From Mercenaria mercenaria (lineage: Eukaryota; Mollusca; Bivalvia; Venerida; Veneridae), in assembly GCF_021730395.1 (NCBI RefSeq), contig NC_069373.1:50930501-50994500 (forward strand): 64,000 nt of DNA, written 5' to 3'. Made by a program: the position numbers and the translations under genes. Positions 32,501-47,500 of the stretch are shown here, piece after piece. Within the stretch, counting starts at the first letter, position 1. Every line of letters starts with the position of its first letter. The notes beneath the pieces are model-generated. The model worked only from the letters and a program-made list of their open reading frames with translations. It did no database searches and was not told the DNA's origin.

Positions 32501-35500
32501 CACAGATATTGTTTTTCATCAAACTTTACCACGTGTTTTCTATTTAATCAAATTTTTGTTGATACAGTCACTGAAGTTAGCTATATTTCCAAGTTAAATA
32601 ATATGGTATATATTTGTTTGGTATTTCCATAAGTCATCGAAATTTCGTTTTATCACGAGTATGCGAAATTAATAGGTGTATAATTAATTACAGATAGCTA
32701 CAATTAGTCTGGCTGATCAAGACTACGAACAGACTTTATCTACCCTCCGATACGTCAACAGGGTGAAATCCATCAGAAATAAAGTTATTGCCAATGTCTC
32801 CAAAACAGACGTGTTCATTAAAGAGCTGTGGAAAAGAAAGAAGCCTTGCTAGCTAAGCTAAATGAAAGGAGAAAATCAAGCATTGGACATTCAGGGGAAG
32901 GCCAGTATAATGTGACTAAAAGGCGCCACACAAAATGTTGTCATACTATTTATGTTTGAGAGATAATAGCGATATATACCAAAATTATTCCCCGGTCTAA
33001 GACAAAAAAAAATGGTTAATACAATATCTTACGATCAGTGATATTTGTTTAGTAAAAACTGTCTATAGAAATTCTTTCGCTTACACAAGCATACAAAAAA
33101 GAGAAATACACTTAAAACGTGAGGTAATCATATAAAAGCACTACATGTATACAGAACAGAAACCAAACCCATGCTAGGACTTTCACATATACGCCAAATT
33201 TTGACCCGAATCTCTGGGCGAAAATGTGTAGAAACAAAACACAGTATGAAATGGCCTTAGTATGGATAATAATGATATGTTACTGCTAGGATATTAATAA
33301 TAAAAAGGCGCTAATGGCCGATGTCGGAGAATGAATAGGTTCGGTTTCAGTTGCGATTCGGTGTATATGAAATGACCTTTACAGATTTTTTTAGCAACTG
33401 AATAATGAAATCGTAAAAGGTTAAATACTTTTCATTAATAGAAAATCTCCAAAAGCCTAATGTTAAACAAACCTTGTTGCTATATATACGCCATGTTTGA
33501 TGTTCTTTAACACCCGATCTATTTAGTGAAATATGATTATTCTTTGTTCTTCTTTTTTTTAGAAATCGCGCTGCTGAAAGAGAAACAACTTTCGGAGGTA
33601 AACGGAATACAAGTTTTCAAAAACTCTTACCAAAGTACCAGATTTCTGTCTTTGAGAATAAGCAATACTCTCTGCAATTCAGATACAGAAAACACATTCT
33701 TTCAGATTCAGCAAAACATTCTATCTTTTCAGATTAAGTAACAACTTTCTATCTTTCAGATTAAGCAACTATGTTCTATCTTTCAGATTAAGCAACTATT
33801 TTCTGTCTTTCAGATTAAGCAATTATGTTCTATCTTTCAGATTAAGCAACTATTTTCTATCTTTCAGATTAAGAAACTATGTTCTATCTTTCAGATACTG
33901 AAAATACTTTTTCTTCTTTAAGATTTAACAAACATTTTCCTTCTTTCAGATTAAGCAGCAGTAGTATAAGAATTGTTTGTGCGAAGTCAATCTAACCTCA
34001 TTTGACCTTTTGACCCTTGGTCAGGACTGACCAATGCCGGACAATTTAAAATCCACAGGTTTTAAACCCAGTTAAAACCAACTAAGAAGTTTTAAATACA
34101 TATGATATAGATGAGTTTACAAAATAAAATATATTGTTTGAAAGAAAGAAGATTTACTGATAATATAAACCCCCATTATGTTATAACAAAAAATGGGAGA
34201 AAAATGATAAAAGCTACCTGTTCGTCTTGTGGGAAAATGAAAGCAAAATTTGTTAAAAGTACTATCAAAGCAGGTAATTTAGATATTCATAAAGCAATGT
34301 TACCTTTATTACCTAAAAAAGGTTTAACACTTCCAGGATATAACTATTGTGGACCAGGAAATCCTTTAGATAACGGACCTCCTGTCAACGAACTAGATGC
34401 AGTATGTATGAATCATGACTTTTGCTACGACTCAGGACTAAGTAAAAGTGAATGTGATAAACAAATGCTTTCCAATTTAAAGAACACTAAGTCAAAAACA
34501 TTTGGAGAAAAGATTGCAAAACATTTAGTTGTAAAACCAGCTATCAAAACGAAATACAAACTTGGTCTCGGACAGGAACAACAGTTCCCTATGGGTTTAA
34601 CACCCAGACAAAAATCAAAAAACGGGAAAAGGGGGGTAGAGTATACCCCGGAATCACATGGAGTGATGAATTAGCAGAAGAATTACACAAACCAATTAAA
34701 AGGAAATTTAGGAAACGAAGAGTGATAGTTAATGATATTGATGATACTTGGTCAGCTGATTAGTTGACATGCAAATTTTTCAAAATATAATAAAGGAGTA
34801 AAGTACTTGTTAACCGTTATTGATATATTTATAAATATGCTTGGGTTTATTTCATTAAAGAAAAAACCGGAGAAATCTGTTACAGAACATTTGAAAAAAA
34901 AAATTTTTAAAAGGGCGATTACCAATAAATTTATGGTGGATGAAGGAAAAAATTTAAAAATAATAAAAAAGTTTGAATCATTTTGAATAAAAATAAGATT
35001 AATATTAGCATACAATTAATGAAGGTAAAGCTGTAGTAATTGAAAGATTCAATAAACTTTTAAAAAGAATAATGGGAAATATTTTACAACAAAAAAATAC
35101 TTATACTTATTTAGATAATTTGCAGGATATGGTTGAAAATATAACAAAACAAAACTTCTAGTATAAAAATAACACCAACCGAAGCCAGTAAAAACTTAAA
35201 TAAAGGTACTGTTTACTTTAATTTATATGGTGATTTAAAGATACCAAAGAGCAAAACAAAATTTAAAATTGGTGATCGAGTTCGCTTAAGCAAACTTAAT
35301 GAAGGTAAAGCTGTAGTAATTGAAAGACTCAATAGAACTTTAAAAAGAATAATGTGGAAATATTTTACAGCAAATAATACTTATACTTATTTAGATAATT
35401 TGCAGGATATGGTTGATAAATATAACAAAACAAAACATTCTAGTACAAAAATGACACCAACTTTAATTTATATGGTGATTTAAAGATACCAAAGAGCAAA

Positions 35501-38500
35501 ACAAAATTTAAAATTGGTGATCGAGTTCGCTTAAGCAAACTTAAAAGACATTTCGAAAAAAGGATATACACCAAACTAGACAGAGGGAATATTTATAATT
35601 TATAAAATTAATAATACAAATCCCAGAACATACTCTATTAAAGATTTAAATAATGAAATAGTTCAAGGTTCATTTTACGGACAAGAACTTTTACATACTA
35701 CACAAGAAGTTTTTAGAATTGAAAAAATTATTAGACGAGACTATAAGAAAAAACAAGCTTTAGTAAAATGGAAAGGTTATAGCGAAAAATTTAATAGTTG
35801 GGTTCCGTTTAGCGATCTTGAACAAATTTAATTTAGAGAATAAAAAAGTTTAATTATATAAATGAGCAATAAAAATCTAATTTCTAATAATAATGGAATA
35901 GAAAAATAGATCAATTAATTATTCACTTAACTAAACTAGCTGCTGCTTACAGAAAAAGTTATAAATTTTGTGGGAGAGTAAGTACTGGATTATATATTAC
36001 AGCAGGTATTTTTGGTTGCTCAGCTGCATTAGCATTTGTTCCAGCTATTCCTGTATTTGTAGCAGTTGCTGGTGCTGTTCCATCAGTAATTACCATATTT
36101 ACTAACAGACTAAAACTTGACGACAAGAAATTTATTTTAAAAACACACCATCACAAAATAAAACAACTTATAACAAAAGCACGGATTGGAAAAGTAAATA
36201 AAGAAGATCCAAATAAAATTATTCAGGATATTTTTACAATACTATTAGAAATGCAGAAAGAAAAAAATTATTCAACACCTCTTGAAATGCATATGAAGGA
36301 ATTTAAACTTAACGGATATAAAAGTAAAAAAGAAGAAGAGCTGTATTAACTTTAACTTTAATTAAAGATTTTTTCTATAAGTATTTTATATAAATGAGAA
36401 AAAATTATATCAGTTGAAGGTAATATTGCATCAGGAAAAAGTACGTTTTTAGATTTTATTAAAGAATATAATCCTAATTTTAATATAATTTCAGAACCAA
36501 TTCACGAATGGCAAAATGTTATGGACTTTGATTATAATTCATATAACCTTTTTGAACTTGCTGCTCAAGAACCTTCCAAATATTTATTTCCTTTTCAGCT
36601 AACAACTTTAAACAGTCATATAAAAATGTTATCTTCTGCTAAACAGTTTGATGGTGTTTCTGTCCTTGAACGGTGTTATTTAACTAACAGTAACGTTTTT
36701 ACAAAACAACATCACGACAACGGTGTTATAAATGACCCCGAGTGGGCAGTATACAATCTTTTCTTAACTGATCATATTATAAAACCATATGGAAAAAACC
36801 CAATTGATGGATTTGTTTATGTTAAAACCGACCCAGAAATATGTTTTAAAAGACCCCAAAAAAAAAAAGAAACAGAACGGAAGAAAACAAAGTTGGTTTA
36901 GATTATTTAGAAAAACTGCAAAAAATTACACGAAGAATGGTTAAACAGAATGTTTCAAGAAGGTATTAAAATTTTAACAGTTGATAACAATTTAGAAAAA
37001 ATGACTTAAAAATCTTATTCAAAAGATATAGATAATATAAACAAATTTCTCAAATCAATATAATTTCATTAGGTTGGTTTTTAAAGATTTTTTCTATAAG
37101 TATATTATATATAGATGGTTAATAGAAAGGTAGATAGAATGATATGCCAAATTATCTAGCACTTTAGGAGAAATAATGAATCCAGATAAAAATTCATATA
37201 AGAAAGTTCTTAAAAGAAGAAATGTTATTAAATCAAAACTTGATCAAATAGTTAGCGATGAATATAAAAATCATGTCAATTGATAAAATTACAAAATGTT
37301 ATAGATCCTTATCTTTTAAAAAATAATTTATTTGAATGGAACTGCGGGTTTTCTATTAACTGAAGAAGAAAATGCTGAAAGATTATGTGATTGTCCCAGA
37401 CCAAATAATATTCGAAACAATCCTAAAAAAGTTATTGTAACCGACTGTGATACAAAAGAAGAAAAAACATATAAAAGCAATTATGCAGCGTCTAAAGACC
37501 TTGGTATTAATTCTGGGTTAATAACAATGGTGCTGCAAAGGAGAAAACCGAGTAAAATGTGGAATATCAAAAACTAATGGAAAAAGATATAAGTTTAAAT
37601 ATTTTAATTCTTCTTAAAGAAATTTAAAACTTTATTTATTTTTTTTTTTTTAATTTTTTTTTTAATTATTTTTTTAATTTCCTTTTTTTCCCTTAACGAT
37701 TTTATTTTAAATATAAATATGTTTGGAAATCGAGGATCTACAAAACAATATTATAAAAAATTTTGAAATTAAAATACATATAGACAAAAACCAAAAAACA
37801 ATTATTTTTAACTAAAACACTCTTAGAAATACTTAAATCTAACTTAAAACTTTAAAAGGTAAAATTAAACGTTTTTTAAAAAAATAACTTTTGCAAAAAG
37901 GAAAAAAAGATACAAATATAACACTTTTTTTTCATAAAAGGTTTTTGAAATTATAAAAAAATAAAAAAAAAAAAAACTTTACATAAAGCTTTTGTGAAAT
38001 AATAAATAAATTGAAATTGGATTCTAAAGGGAAGGTGGAGAATAGAGCAGTTGATGCTCATTATATAAATAGATTAAGTATACCCCATTGGCTGCTTCAA
38101 GTTATTTAGAATTCAAAACCATTAAAAAATTCAATGAAAGGATTAAAAAATAAAAGAACTTTAAATGAATGTTTAGAGGGTTTTTTTTGCTTAAAAATTT
38201 CTGTACAAAACTTTCGAAAGATTTTTCAAATTAAAAAAACTTTAAAGACTTGATTAACGGGAAATTAAATTTCCTTAAAAAAAAATAAATACCAAAATTG
38301 AATTTTTTAAATAAATACTTTTAATATTTTGGGGTTATGGAACCTACGGAATTTATCCTTTTACATATCAAAATTAAATACGAAGAACACTGTGACATGT
38401 TGTTAATAAAATTTGATAAAAAAATGATAAAATAACGATGATGACTGTAAGGGGGTTAAAAACCCACTGTAGCCCAAAAATTTAAAGTTTGGATAAAAGC

Positions 38501-41500
38501 TTTAAAGATTAAGAATAACAAAAAAAAAAAATTACAAAAAAGAAACTTTTTTGGTAAAGTTCTTCAACATTTTACTCAAAAAAGAATATTAAAAAACACA
38601 TCCCAAAATTGTTTAGCTTTAAGGTACCCAAGGGCGTAAAAAATGCCAAAAGAGGAAGAAAAGTAAAATTTTAAAATTATCTTTAAAGGGTTTTAGCGTC
38701 CCTTTTGTAATTTACTGATTTTAAATAATAACTAAAAAAGTTTTAAGCTTTCCCATCAACTGAATTTTCATTAACTAAAAGCATATCAAAATCAATTTGA
38801 TGTGGTTAGGTTTTATAAATTGTTTGTGCAGACGAAAAAAATACAACCAAAGTTTTAAGAGGTCCTAAGAAAATTAAAGTTTTTGAAAAAATGCTTGGGG
38901 AAAGAGGAAAATTTTTGTAAAGAATATTTAGAGAAAAATTTTAAAAAAAGAACAAAGAAGTCTAAAAAAGATGAAGTAAATTTAAAAAACAAAATTTTTT
39001 GTTATCGTAAAAAAAGAATAAAAGGGAAAAAAAAAATCCTGCCCGGGATCATTTGCATATAACAGGAAAATTCAGGGGAAGTGCCCTCAAATGTAATTAA
39101 TTTTTTGACAAACAAAAAATTTCCCTGTTATTTTTCAAAATTTAAGGGGTTATGAGGGTCTTTTTATGCAACAAATGGGAAAATTTTCAAAAAAAAAATT
39201 TATGTATTCCAACAATATGGAAAATTAGGCATTTAGATTTCTGATTGGTCTTTATTGTTCATTCCAGTTTTTGCTCAAACTTTGGGGTAACTTTAAAAAA
39301 ATATTCCAGAATTAAATTTTTATCTCAAGAATTTGATTACATAGAATTTTAAAAAACAAAAGGTGTTTACCCCTATGATTACATGGTTCTTTTAAAAAAA
39401 TTTAAAAGAAAAAAAATTTTCCTTCTAAAAAATTTTTATTCAATTTTTTAAATGAAACACAATCGAAATGAATATAACATGCAAAAAAATATCTGGAAAA
39501 AATTTAAAAAAAAAAAATGGGAGAATACCGATTAAATTTAAAAACTGACGTTTCTTTAAAGCGTGTTTCAAAAATTTTTAAAAATTATTTTTAAAGGTAA
39601 CAAATTAACCCTTGTATTATTTTAGTAGCCCGGGCAGTTTGGGATGAAATGTTAAAAATGACGGGAATTAAGTTAGATTTAATAAGAATTGAAAGTATCT
39701 TTTTATTGAAAGGGCTGGAGGGGGAAAGTTATATTTAAACAGAACAGTAAGCAAAAAATAAAAATATGAAAATTTTTGACCAAAACTTGAAACAAATACA
39801 TTTTTACCTCGAGCCAAAAACCTTTAGGGTTGGGGGCCAGTGTCAACCTTTTACCCCGGGAAATTTTAAATTTTTATTAAAAAAACAATTCAAGAAATTA
39901 ATTGCAAAGGAAAAAACTAACTTTATAGTTGAATGTGATTTTGAATTCCAAAAAAAATTAAAAAAACCCACAACGATTATCCTTTAGCCCAGAAAAAATT
40001 AAAATACCGAGAAAGGTTTTCCCAAATTATAGAAAAACAAAAAGAAAATTTAAAATAGGAAAAAAGTAATGAAAAAAAATTATTTCAAATTTAAATAAAA
40101 ACAAAAATTATGTAGTTTTTTTTAAAAAAATTTAAAACTAATACACAATTAGGGTTAAAAAGTAAAAAAAAATACACAAAAATTAACTTTTGAGAAAGCC
40201 TTTGGGTTTAAAAAAAGTAAATTGATTTTAATACTCAAAAAAGTTTAAAAGCAAAAAAAATTCATTTAAAAAGGCTTTTTTAATTTTAAAAACAATCTGT
40301 ATTGGGAAAGACGATGGAAAATTTTCGCAAGAGGTTTATTTTAAAAAACCCAGATCCCTTTTTTAAAAATATATAGCCAACTTATTTTTTTGTTAAACCC
40401 TTTTTAAAACTCTAACCTTTTTTGGAATTCATAGAAAAAAAAGAAAGTTTGTTTTAAAAACGCCTTGTTATTTTGGGTGTGCATTTTAGTTTTTATCAAA
40501 ATATTTAATGTATGTTTTTTCATTATAATACTTTAAAGGGAAAAGTCGAGGTAATTGTAAATTTTTATTCCTGACCTGTTTCATTAGTTATAATTAAAAA
40601 ACCCAAAGATCTAAGGATTTTATAAGGAAAAAATTTATTTGATAATAGTGTTTTAGATAACAACTAAAAATTTTATTTCGACAATAATAAAAAGAAAATT
40701 GGAAAAATTTAAAGATGAAGCTCCCGGCTTTTCCCATTGTTAATTTGTGGGATTAAGAAGTAAAATGTTTTCATATTTATTAAAAACGAAGTTAACGTTA
40801 AAAAAAGTAAAGGAATTAAAAAATTTGTTTTTTAAGAAAACAATATCCATAAAAATTACAAAGATACTTTGTTTAATTCAACCCAAACAATCAAACCTTT
40901 AAAGTTATTTTTTAATAAACACAATTTTCCAGCTATTTTTATAAAAAAACTCTTTATAGTTATGACGAAAAAAGATATATTTTTGATATGGTATTGATAC
41001 ATTAGCTTTTTCAAAATACCTTTTAAATTAATTTTAAAATTATAGAACCATAAATTGTTAACGAATATTTTTAACGTTTAAAGAATTAATAAAAAAACAC
41101 ATTTTTTTTAATTTTTGCAAATTAATAAAATGGGTTTTTTTTTTTTCTGTTATTTTTTAATCGTAATTTGAAGAATTACATTTTCTTTATTTTTTAGTTT
41201 AATTTTTGCTTCTCCTTTAAAATTTAATTGCTCAACAAGAAAATTTAAAATGAATTAAAACTAATTTTACATTATTGCCATTTTTGAACTAAACCGGGGA
41301 CTGCATTTAAGTTTTCCATTGAAAAATCCACTACGGTATTTTGGGTATAACTGTTAAAAAAAATGGAGGTTTTTTTAATTGTCTGTTTCCAGCCTCAAGG
41401 ACTACGTCCACTTTCATTTTATTTACTTTTTCATTATATTTTAAAATATTCCCATTATTTTAATTATTCCAGTTAAATAAAACTATTTTAAATAAGTTTT

Positions 41501-44500
41501 AATTAAAACTTTTGTTTTAACCTTTTTATTAAAATAATTTATTTTAGTTTGTTCATTTACTTTTTGTTGTAACTTTTAGTTTTTAACAATAAATCATACA
41601 AGGGTCTTTATCCTGTAACTTTTTAATGAAAATAAACAATAAAAAAAGTGTACTTGTTTTGCTTGTATTAACTTTGTTGTATTTTTACTTTTGGTATAAC
41701 TAATTACTTTTTCGGCGGGGGAAGTCCAAATGATCGAAAAAAAAACATTTCTAAAAACCTCTGGTTTTATCGAAGTAATTTTATTTAAGTAACAAACCCA
41801 TGTTTTCCCGGGTCCAGCAAGTCACTAAATTGTTTTTCCCACACTCGCCCTTTTTACTTTATTTTAGTAAATTTTTTCTACAAATAACCCCTAAATTTTT
41901 TTTTTTTAAATTGGGGTTTACCCTTTTTCAATTTCAAAGAAAGATTTGGTTTGTTTAAAAATTTTTTATTTTTTTTTTACTAAGGAATTCGTTGAAGGTT
42001 TTTTTCCTGAGAACAATTGTAGCCCAAAACCCTTTTGGGGTTCCCGGGGGAAATTTTTATTTTTCCCCCTGACCTTTGTCCCTTCCCACTTAAAAAAGAT
42101 GTAATCAAAGGTATTCCAGACTAGCAGCCAACATACCTAAAAAGCCGCCATTTTGTTTTTTTTTTTTGTGTTAATTTTAAATCACTCCAGATCCTACTAT
42201 TGCTTTCTTTGATTGGGTGTAAGATATGTAATCATTTTTTATCATTGCACTGAAAAAATCCATTTCCAAGTATTTTATAACCCATTGGCCGTCCAGAAGG
42301 GCTCCAATCCCTAGGGGGGCATTTTTTTTGGAGCTATTTTGCTGCCAGGGGAAAATTGTTTTTCCAAACAAACCAGCCAAAGCCCCAAAAAATCCCCCTT
42401 TTGACCTTGATGGACTTTTTGTTTTTTAAAAATTTTAATTTCTAACCCTTTCTTATTTGCAACGTTTTTTTAAATTTTTATTAATTTGTGTTTTTGTTAA
42501 AAGAAAAAGGAAAAGTTTCCATGTAATTGTTCATGTTTTTAAATCAAAAGTATGGGGAAAATTTTATCATTAAAAGTTGTGTTTTTTTTTTTTTTTTTGT
42601 CCATCGTAAGTTTACTTATTTAAATAAATTTTGATACCTTTTATAAAAAAAATTTAATTTATTTTATTTAAAAAATAACAAGTTCTTTTCCCTATATTTA
42701 TTTCAACTTTTTCCTTTTAAATACAATTGCGTAAACCAATATTAGTCTGGTAAAATTTTTAAATTTAGCTTTTAAATGTAATTCTTGGGATTTTCTGTTA
42801 TTACTTCCTTTTTTTTCCAAGTAAAATTTAACAAATCCAAATAAACTAAAAAAAGTTTGATCATTTAGCAGCCCCCTAGTTTATTATTTTTTTAAAAAAA
42901 AATTAATTAACATCATATATTTTTGATATACTTTTGTTTTCTGTTTCGGGATAAAAAAAAACCTTCCCAAACTTCAAGACGACAGGAGCCAAAGTAAATT
43001 TTTTATTTGCTGCTTTAATTTTTAAAATGTAAAATAAATGTGGATTATGTTTTTGTGAATTACTTTTATCAGGTCGTTGTAAAAAAAAAAATACATTTTG
43101 GGGTTTGTTACACCACCGTTATTCAAAATTTAATTAGTTTTTTGTGTGTCACTTGATTGCGTACCTTTCCCGTGGGTATGACCATCTTGCTTTTTAAATT
43201 TTTCAGAAATTAAATTAAGTCCAAATTCATTAAAAATTTAAACGTGGAACCCATAAAAATTTTTTTTGTTAAAATTTACTCTCCCAATCAGCAGCATTAG
43301 CCTAAAAATAATTCATCATCATCTTTCAGCTGCAGTGTTTTTGAATTGACTTGGAGGAAATATTATTTTCAAAAACCCTGAAAAAATGAAAAATTAATTT
43401 AATGGAATTTTAGCTTTACCCTTTACCACCCTGGTTTATAACTTCCTAGAAGCAAAACCCACTATTTTTCCCAGTTGATCATTCCTGCTCTCAGCAGAGC
43501 AGTAGTATCTAAATAAATAAAACCATTTGTTCCATTGATTTTGCATAACCCCAGACAATTCAACCAAATTTTTTTAACTTTTATCCCTTATAAAAATTAT
43601 TACAATCAATAAAAATTTTCCTTTTTTTAACAACTAACTGTCAATTAATGAAGCCATTATTAATTAGGGCTTTTGATTACACAAATTATACCATTAGCAA
43701 TTTTTTATTTAAAAAAAAAAATTAAACCAACAAATTGAGCTTCTATCTTTAAAATTGTAAAATAATCCGTTTTTTTTTTTTTTAAAAATTATTTCCCAAG
43801 ACGAATTTAAAGGCTTATCAATTAAAGATTAATTCTATCTTTCAAAATGTTTTTGTTCTAATTTAAAAATTTTATATTTTATTTTATTTTTTTATAAAGT
43901 TAAATTTTATTTTTTATTAAAGTTAAAACTTAGTTTTTTAAAAATTAATCTGTTAAATCGTTTCGGTCCCGATCCTGCAATATTCTATTTATTCCTAGAA
44001 TATCCCCTCTTTATCTTTATTTTTTATTTTTTTTACTGTTATTCTTTTTGAAATTCCTTAAAATTTAAATTCCCAACTCCCCGGAGGGGTTTCTTTTTAA
44101 ATTTTTCAAAAATTTTTAAGTTCTCCCAGTGAAGTTTCCCAATAACTTCGCTGACAAAAATTTCCCCAATTCTTTTCCAAACCCTTTTTTTTGTTCCACT
44201 TTCTAACGCAGCTTTTCCGTTGTTTCCAAAGCTTTTTTCCAGCGGCAAATTGAAGATGAAAATCCGTTTGAAAAAAATTTTCTTAAAGTTCAAAGATACC
44301 TGTCCCTGATGATTTTTTTCAGTCTGAGCATAAACAAAAAAATTTTCCCTTTATTTTTGTCATAAATTTCTTGTACATTAAAAAAAAAACAAAAATTTAA
44401 ATTTCTAATTTAAATTTAAATTTCTTTTAAAATTAGTGAAAACTTTTTTTCAACCTATTAAAAATTAATTATTCTCCCAAATCATCTGAATATTATTCTT

Positions 44501-47500
44501 TGAATTTAATTATTTTTAAAAATTTCAAATACCCAATTTCTTTGTGGTTCTTTTGTAAAGGAAAATCTTGTTAAATCTGCAGTACTTAAAGCATAGAAAT
44601 ATCACTGAAATTCCATCAAAAGTAATTATCAAAAACGCAATAAAAGAAAATTTTTTCCCACAGAGTTATTATTTTTGGTTTTGGGTTTTTCCCCCACCCC
44701 TTTTGTTTAAAATTTTTTTTTCTAAAATCCAAGAAATGTATAAAAATTTGATTTTTCTAAATCCAACAAAAAATTATCTTTAATTGAAATCAAATTTTAA
44801 AAAACTTTTAAATCAAATTCCAAACTTATTGGAGCAATGTCTAAAATTTATCAAATTCATAACATCATTACTTATTAATTTTCCCCCTAATATAATTTTA
44901 AATCTGGGAAACTTAAGAACCATTTGTAAATATGTATCTTTCCAATCCTTCAAAAAATTATAGACTTACCACCAAATTTAATATAGTGTTTTTTTTCTAT
45001 CCAAACCAACAAAATAAGTTTTATTTTTTTTCTAAAATTAAAGAACACAAATTGATTGTAAAAACACTCGGAAATATTTTTTTTTCTTTAAATGTTTCAA
45101 ACTAATCATTTTTTGTTCCTTTATTATTTAAGAAAAATTTTTTTTTTATAACTTTCTTTTGTTCGGTAAGAGTGAATTCATTTTTAAAATTTATCCTACC
45201 CTAATACTTTATTTTTAGTTCTTCATTATTATTTCCAGCTCAATCAAACCCCAAAATTAACTCCAAAATCATTACCAATTCTTCTGGATTACATGGACAA
45301 AAAGTCATAACTTTTCTCTAATTACTTTTTTTAAATTTCAAGATCTTTTTTGATAGGTAATCCCGATTTTTCTGTTAAATTTTTTGAATATTTTTCTTTA
45401 AAGAATTGAATTTTTTTATTTTTGTTATATCTTTTATTAACAAATCAATCAAAACTTACTACTTCGTATAATTTCTTTTTTTTCCCGTTCTTTGATCCTT
45501 GCAATTTAATTTTTTGTACCATAAAGTTTTTTAAGTTAATAATTAAATTACCCCTATTGTCCATTTGGTGAAACTTTTTAGGGTTATGATTCTTTTCCTT
45601 TTCCCCTATACTTTTTCCCTTTTTTAAAATAACAAATTACGTCTCTATATTTTTTATAAATTTTTTGATTAGTTAAATTTCTTCCTTTTGCTCAGATCGA
45701 AATTTTTTTTTTGTTTTCTTTCTAGTTATTTCCCAGATTTATTACCCCAATTTTTTTTATATCCTTTTATCCTTTTCATGATATTTTCACTTCTTCTTAG
45801 TCTTTTTTCATCTGGGTTTTAGATTTTGCTGTGAAAAAAAACAACCTTCTTGCGGCGATAATATTGTTTTTCATCTAAAAGACAATCAATATTTTAAAAA
45901 TTAACTGTAAATTCTTTTGTTTGCTCCCCAAATTTTTCTTCTAATTCTTCTGTTTTTCAGGGAAATTTTTAGTGTCTTCAAAACTCATCATCTTATATCC
46001 AAACCCTATGATCTTTTGGCGGTAAAAATCGTTTGGGTTTTTGGGAAAAGCCTTTTTCCCAACCCCTTTTTGATTTTTTCCCGCTTTTTGTTCTTATCAC
46101 AAACTGTTTTTGGAATTAATGCCAGTTGTTCTTTAAATTCCAGGTAAGCTTTTTAAATGACTTGCAAATTTTTCTTTTGACTTTTTTTCCTTCAGTAAAT
46201 TGGCTTATAAATTTCAGTGTACATATCCCCATTTGTGCTTTTTAAATTTTTCTCTCATTATTCTTCTCTAAAAGGGTCTCATCTTTTTCCCCACTAATTT
46301 TTTTCTTTTTTTTTTCATTAAGTTTTTTTGCATTTTTATAAAACGTAAGATAAGTAAAATAATGCAAGATAAGTAAGAAATGTATTATTTTTTATATAAA
46401 GGAAATTCCAAAAATGATACAAAAGTATAAACCAATAACTTTTTCACAATTTATCCTTTTATGCCAGATTTATGTTTTGAATGTTTAAAATGTTTTGGGT
46501 CGTCTATCGGGAAAAAAAAAATACATAAGCATATACTTGAAACCTTTATAATTTTTGATAAATTATACTTTTAGCTAAAAACCTAGAACAATCTAAATTC
46601 AGGATTTAATTAAACTTTTTAAAAGGGGGTTTCAGAAAAAAATAAAATAAATCCAAATAAATACTTGAAAATTCAGCTGATCCCAACCAAAATTGAACCA
46701 TGCGTGCTTGAATCAGAAAACAAAAAATAGTAATTTTGATGATTTTTTTATGTGAAGATAAAAAATTCAAAAGAAATAACAAAAACTTTATTCAGGACGT
46801 CACAAAAAATGTTTGGGGTTTTTTTATTTAAGTCATCTTTTTAAAACACCAAAAAATATCCTATTAACTGTTACATTATATTTTATTTGAAATCCAGGTA
46901 AACGGAAAAAGATATATTTGTAATGAAAAAAAAAAATTTAACCCCAATCTTTTTCTAAGCAAAAATAAAAAAATGATTTCTTATATTTGACAACCAAGAA
47001 GTTTTTAGAAAAAAATTTTCGGTAATTAAATAATTATTAATGGGGGTTTTAAAAAATAGAAAAAAATAAGTGAACCTGGGAGTTAAGTAAAAATTAAATT
47101 TGATTTGATTAAGTGATTATGCACTAAAAAAAAATTCAAAAAAATTAAAAAGGGGAAAAGGAATCGTTCTTCACAAAAAAAAGGAACTTTATACACAAGA
47201 AAAGTTAGATATGGGGGGTAATAACCTATAAACCTAGGGACCCCGATAAACCCCCAAAGATGCAGTTTCAAGACGGTTTATTTTAAAAAAGTTTAAAGTG
47301 AATAGTGACTTAACTTGAAACATAAATTATAAAACAAACACTAAACAGAAGTAAAAAATATTGAGAATTAACAAAAGACTTTAAAAACAATTCTTATTTA
47401 AAATTGAATTTCAAGAAAAATTGAAAAAGAAAAGAAAGCTAGGTTGATTTTATTAAAGAACTTTTAAGGAAAATCTGATTTGAAAATGACAAAATAAAGA

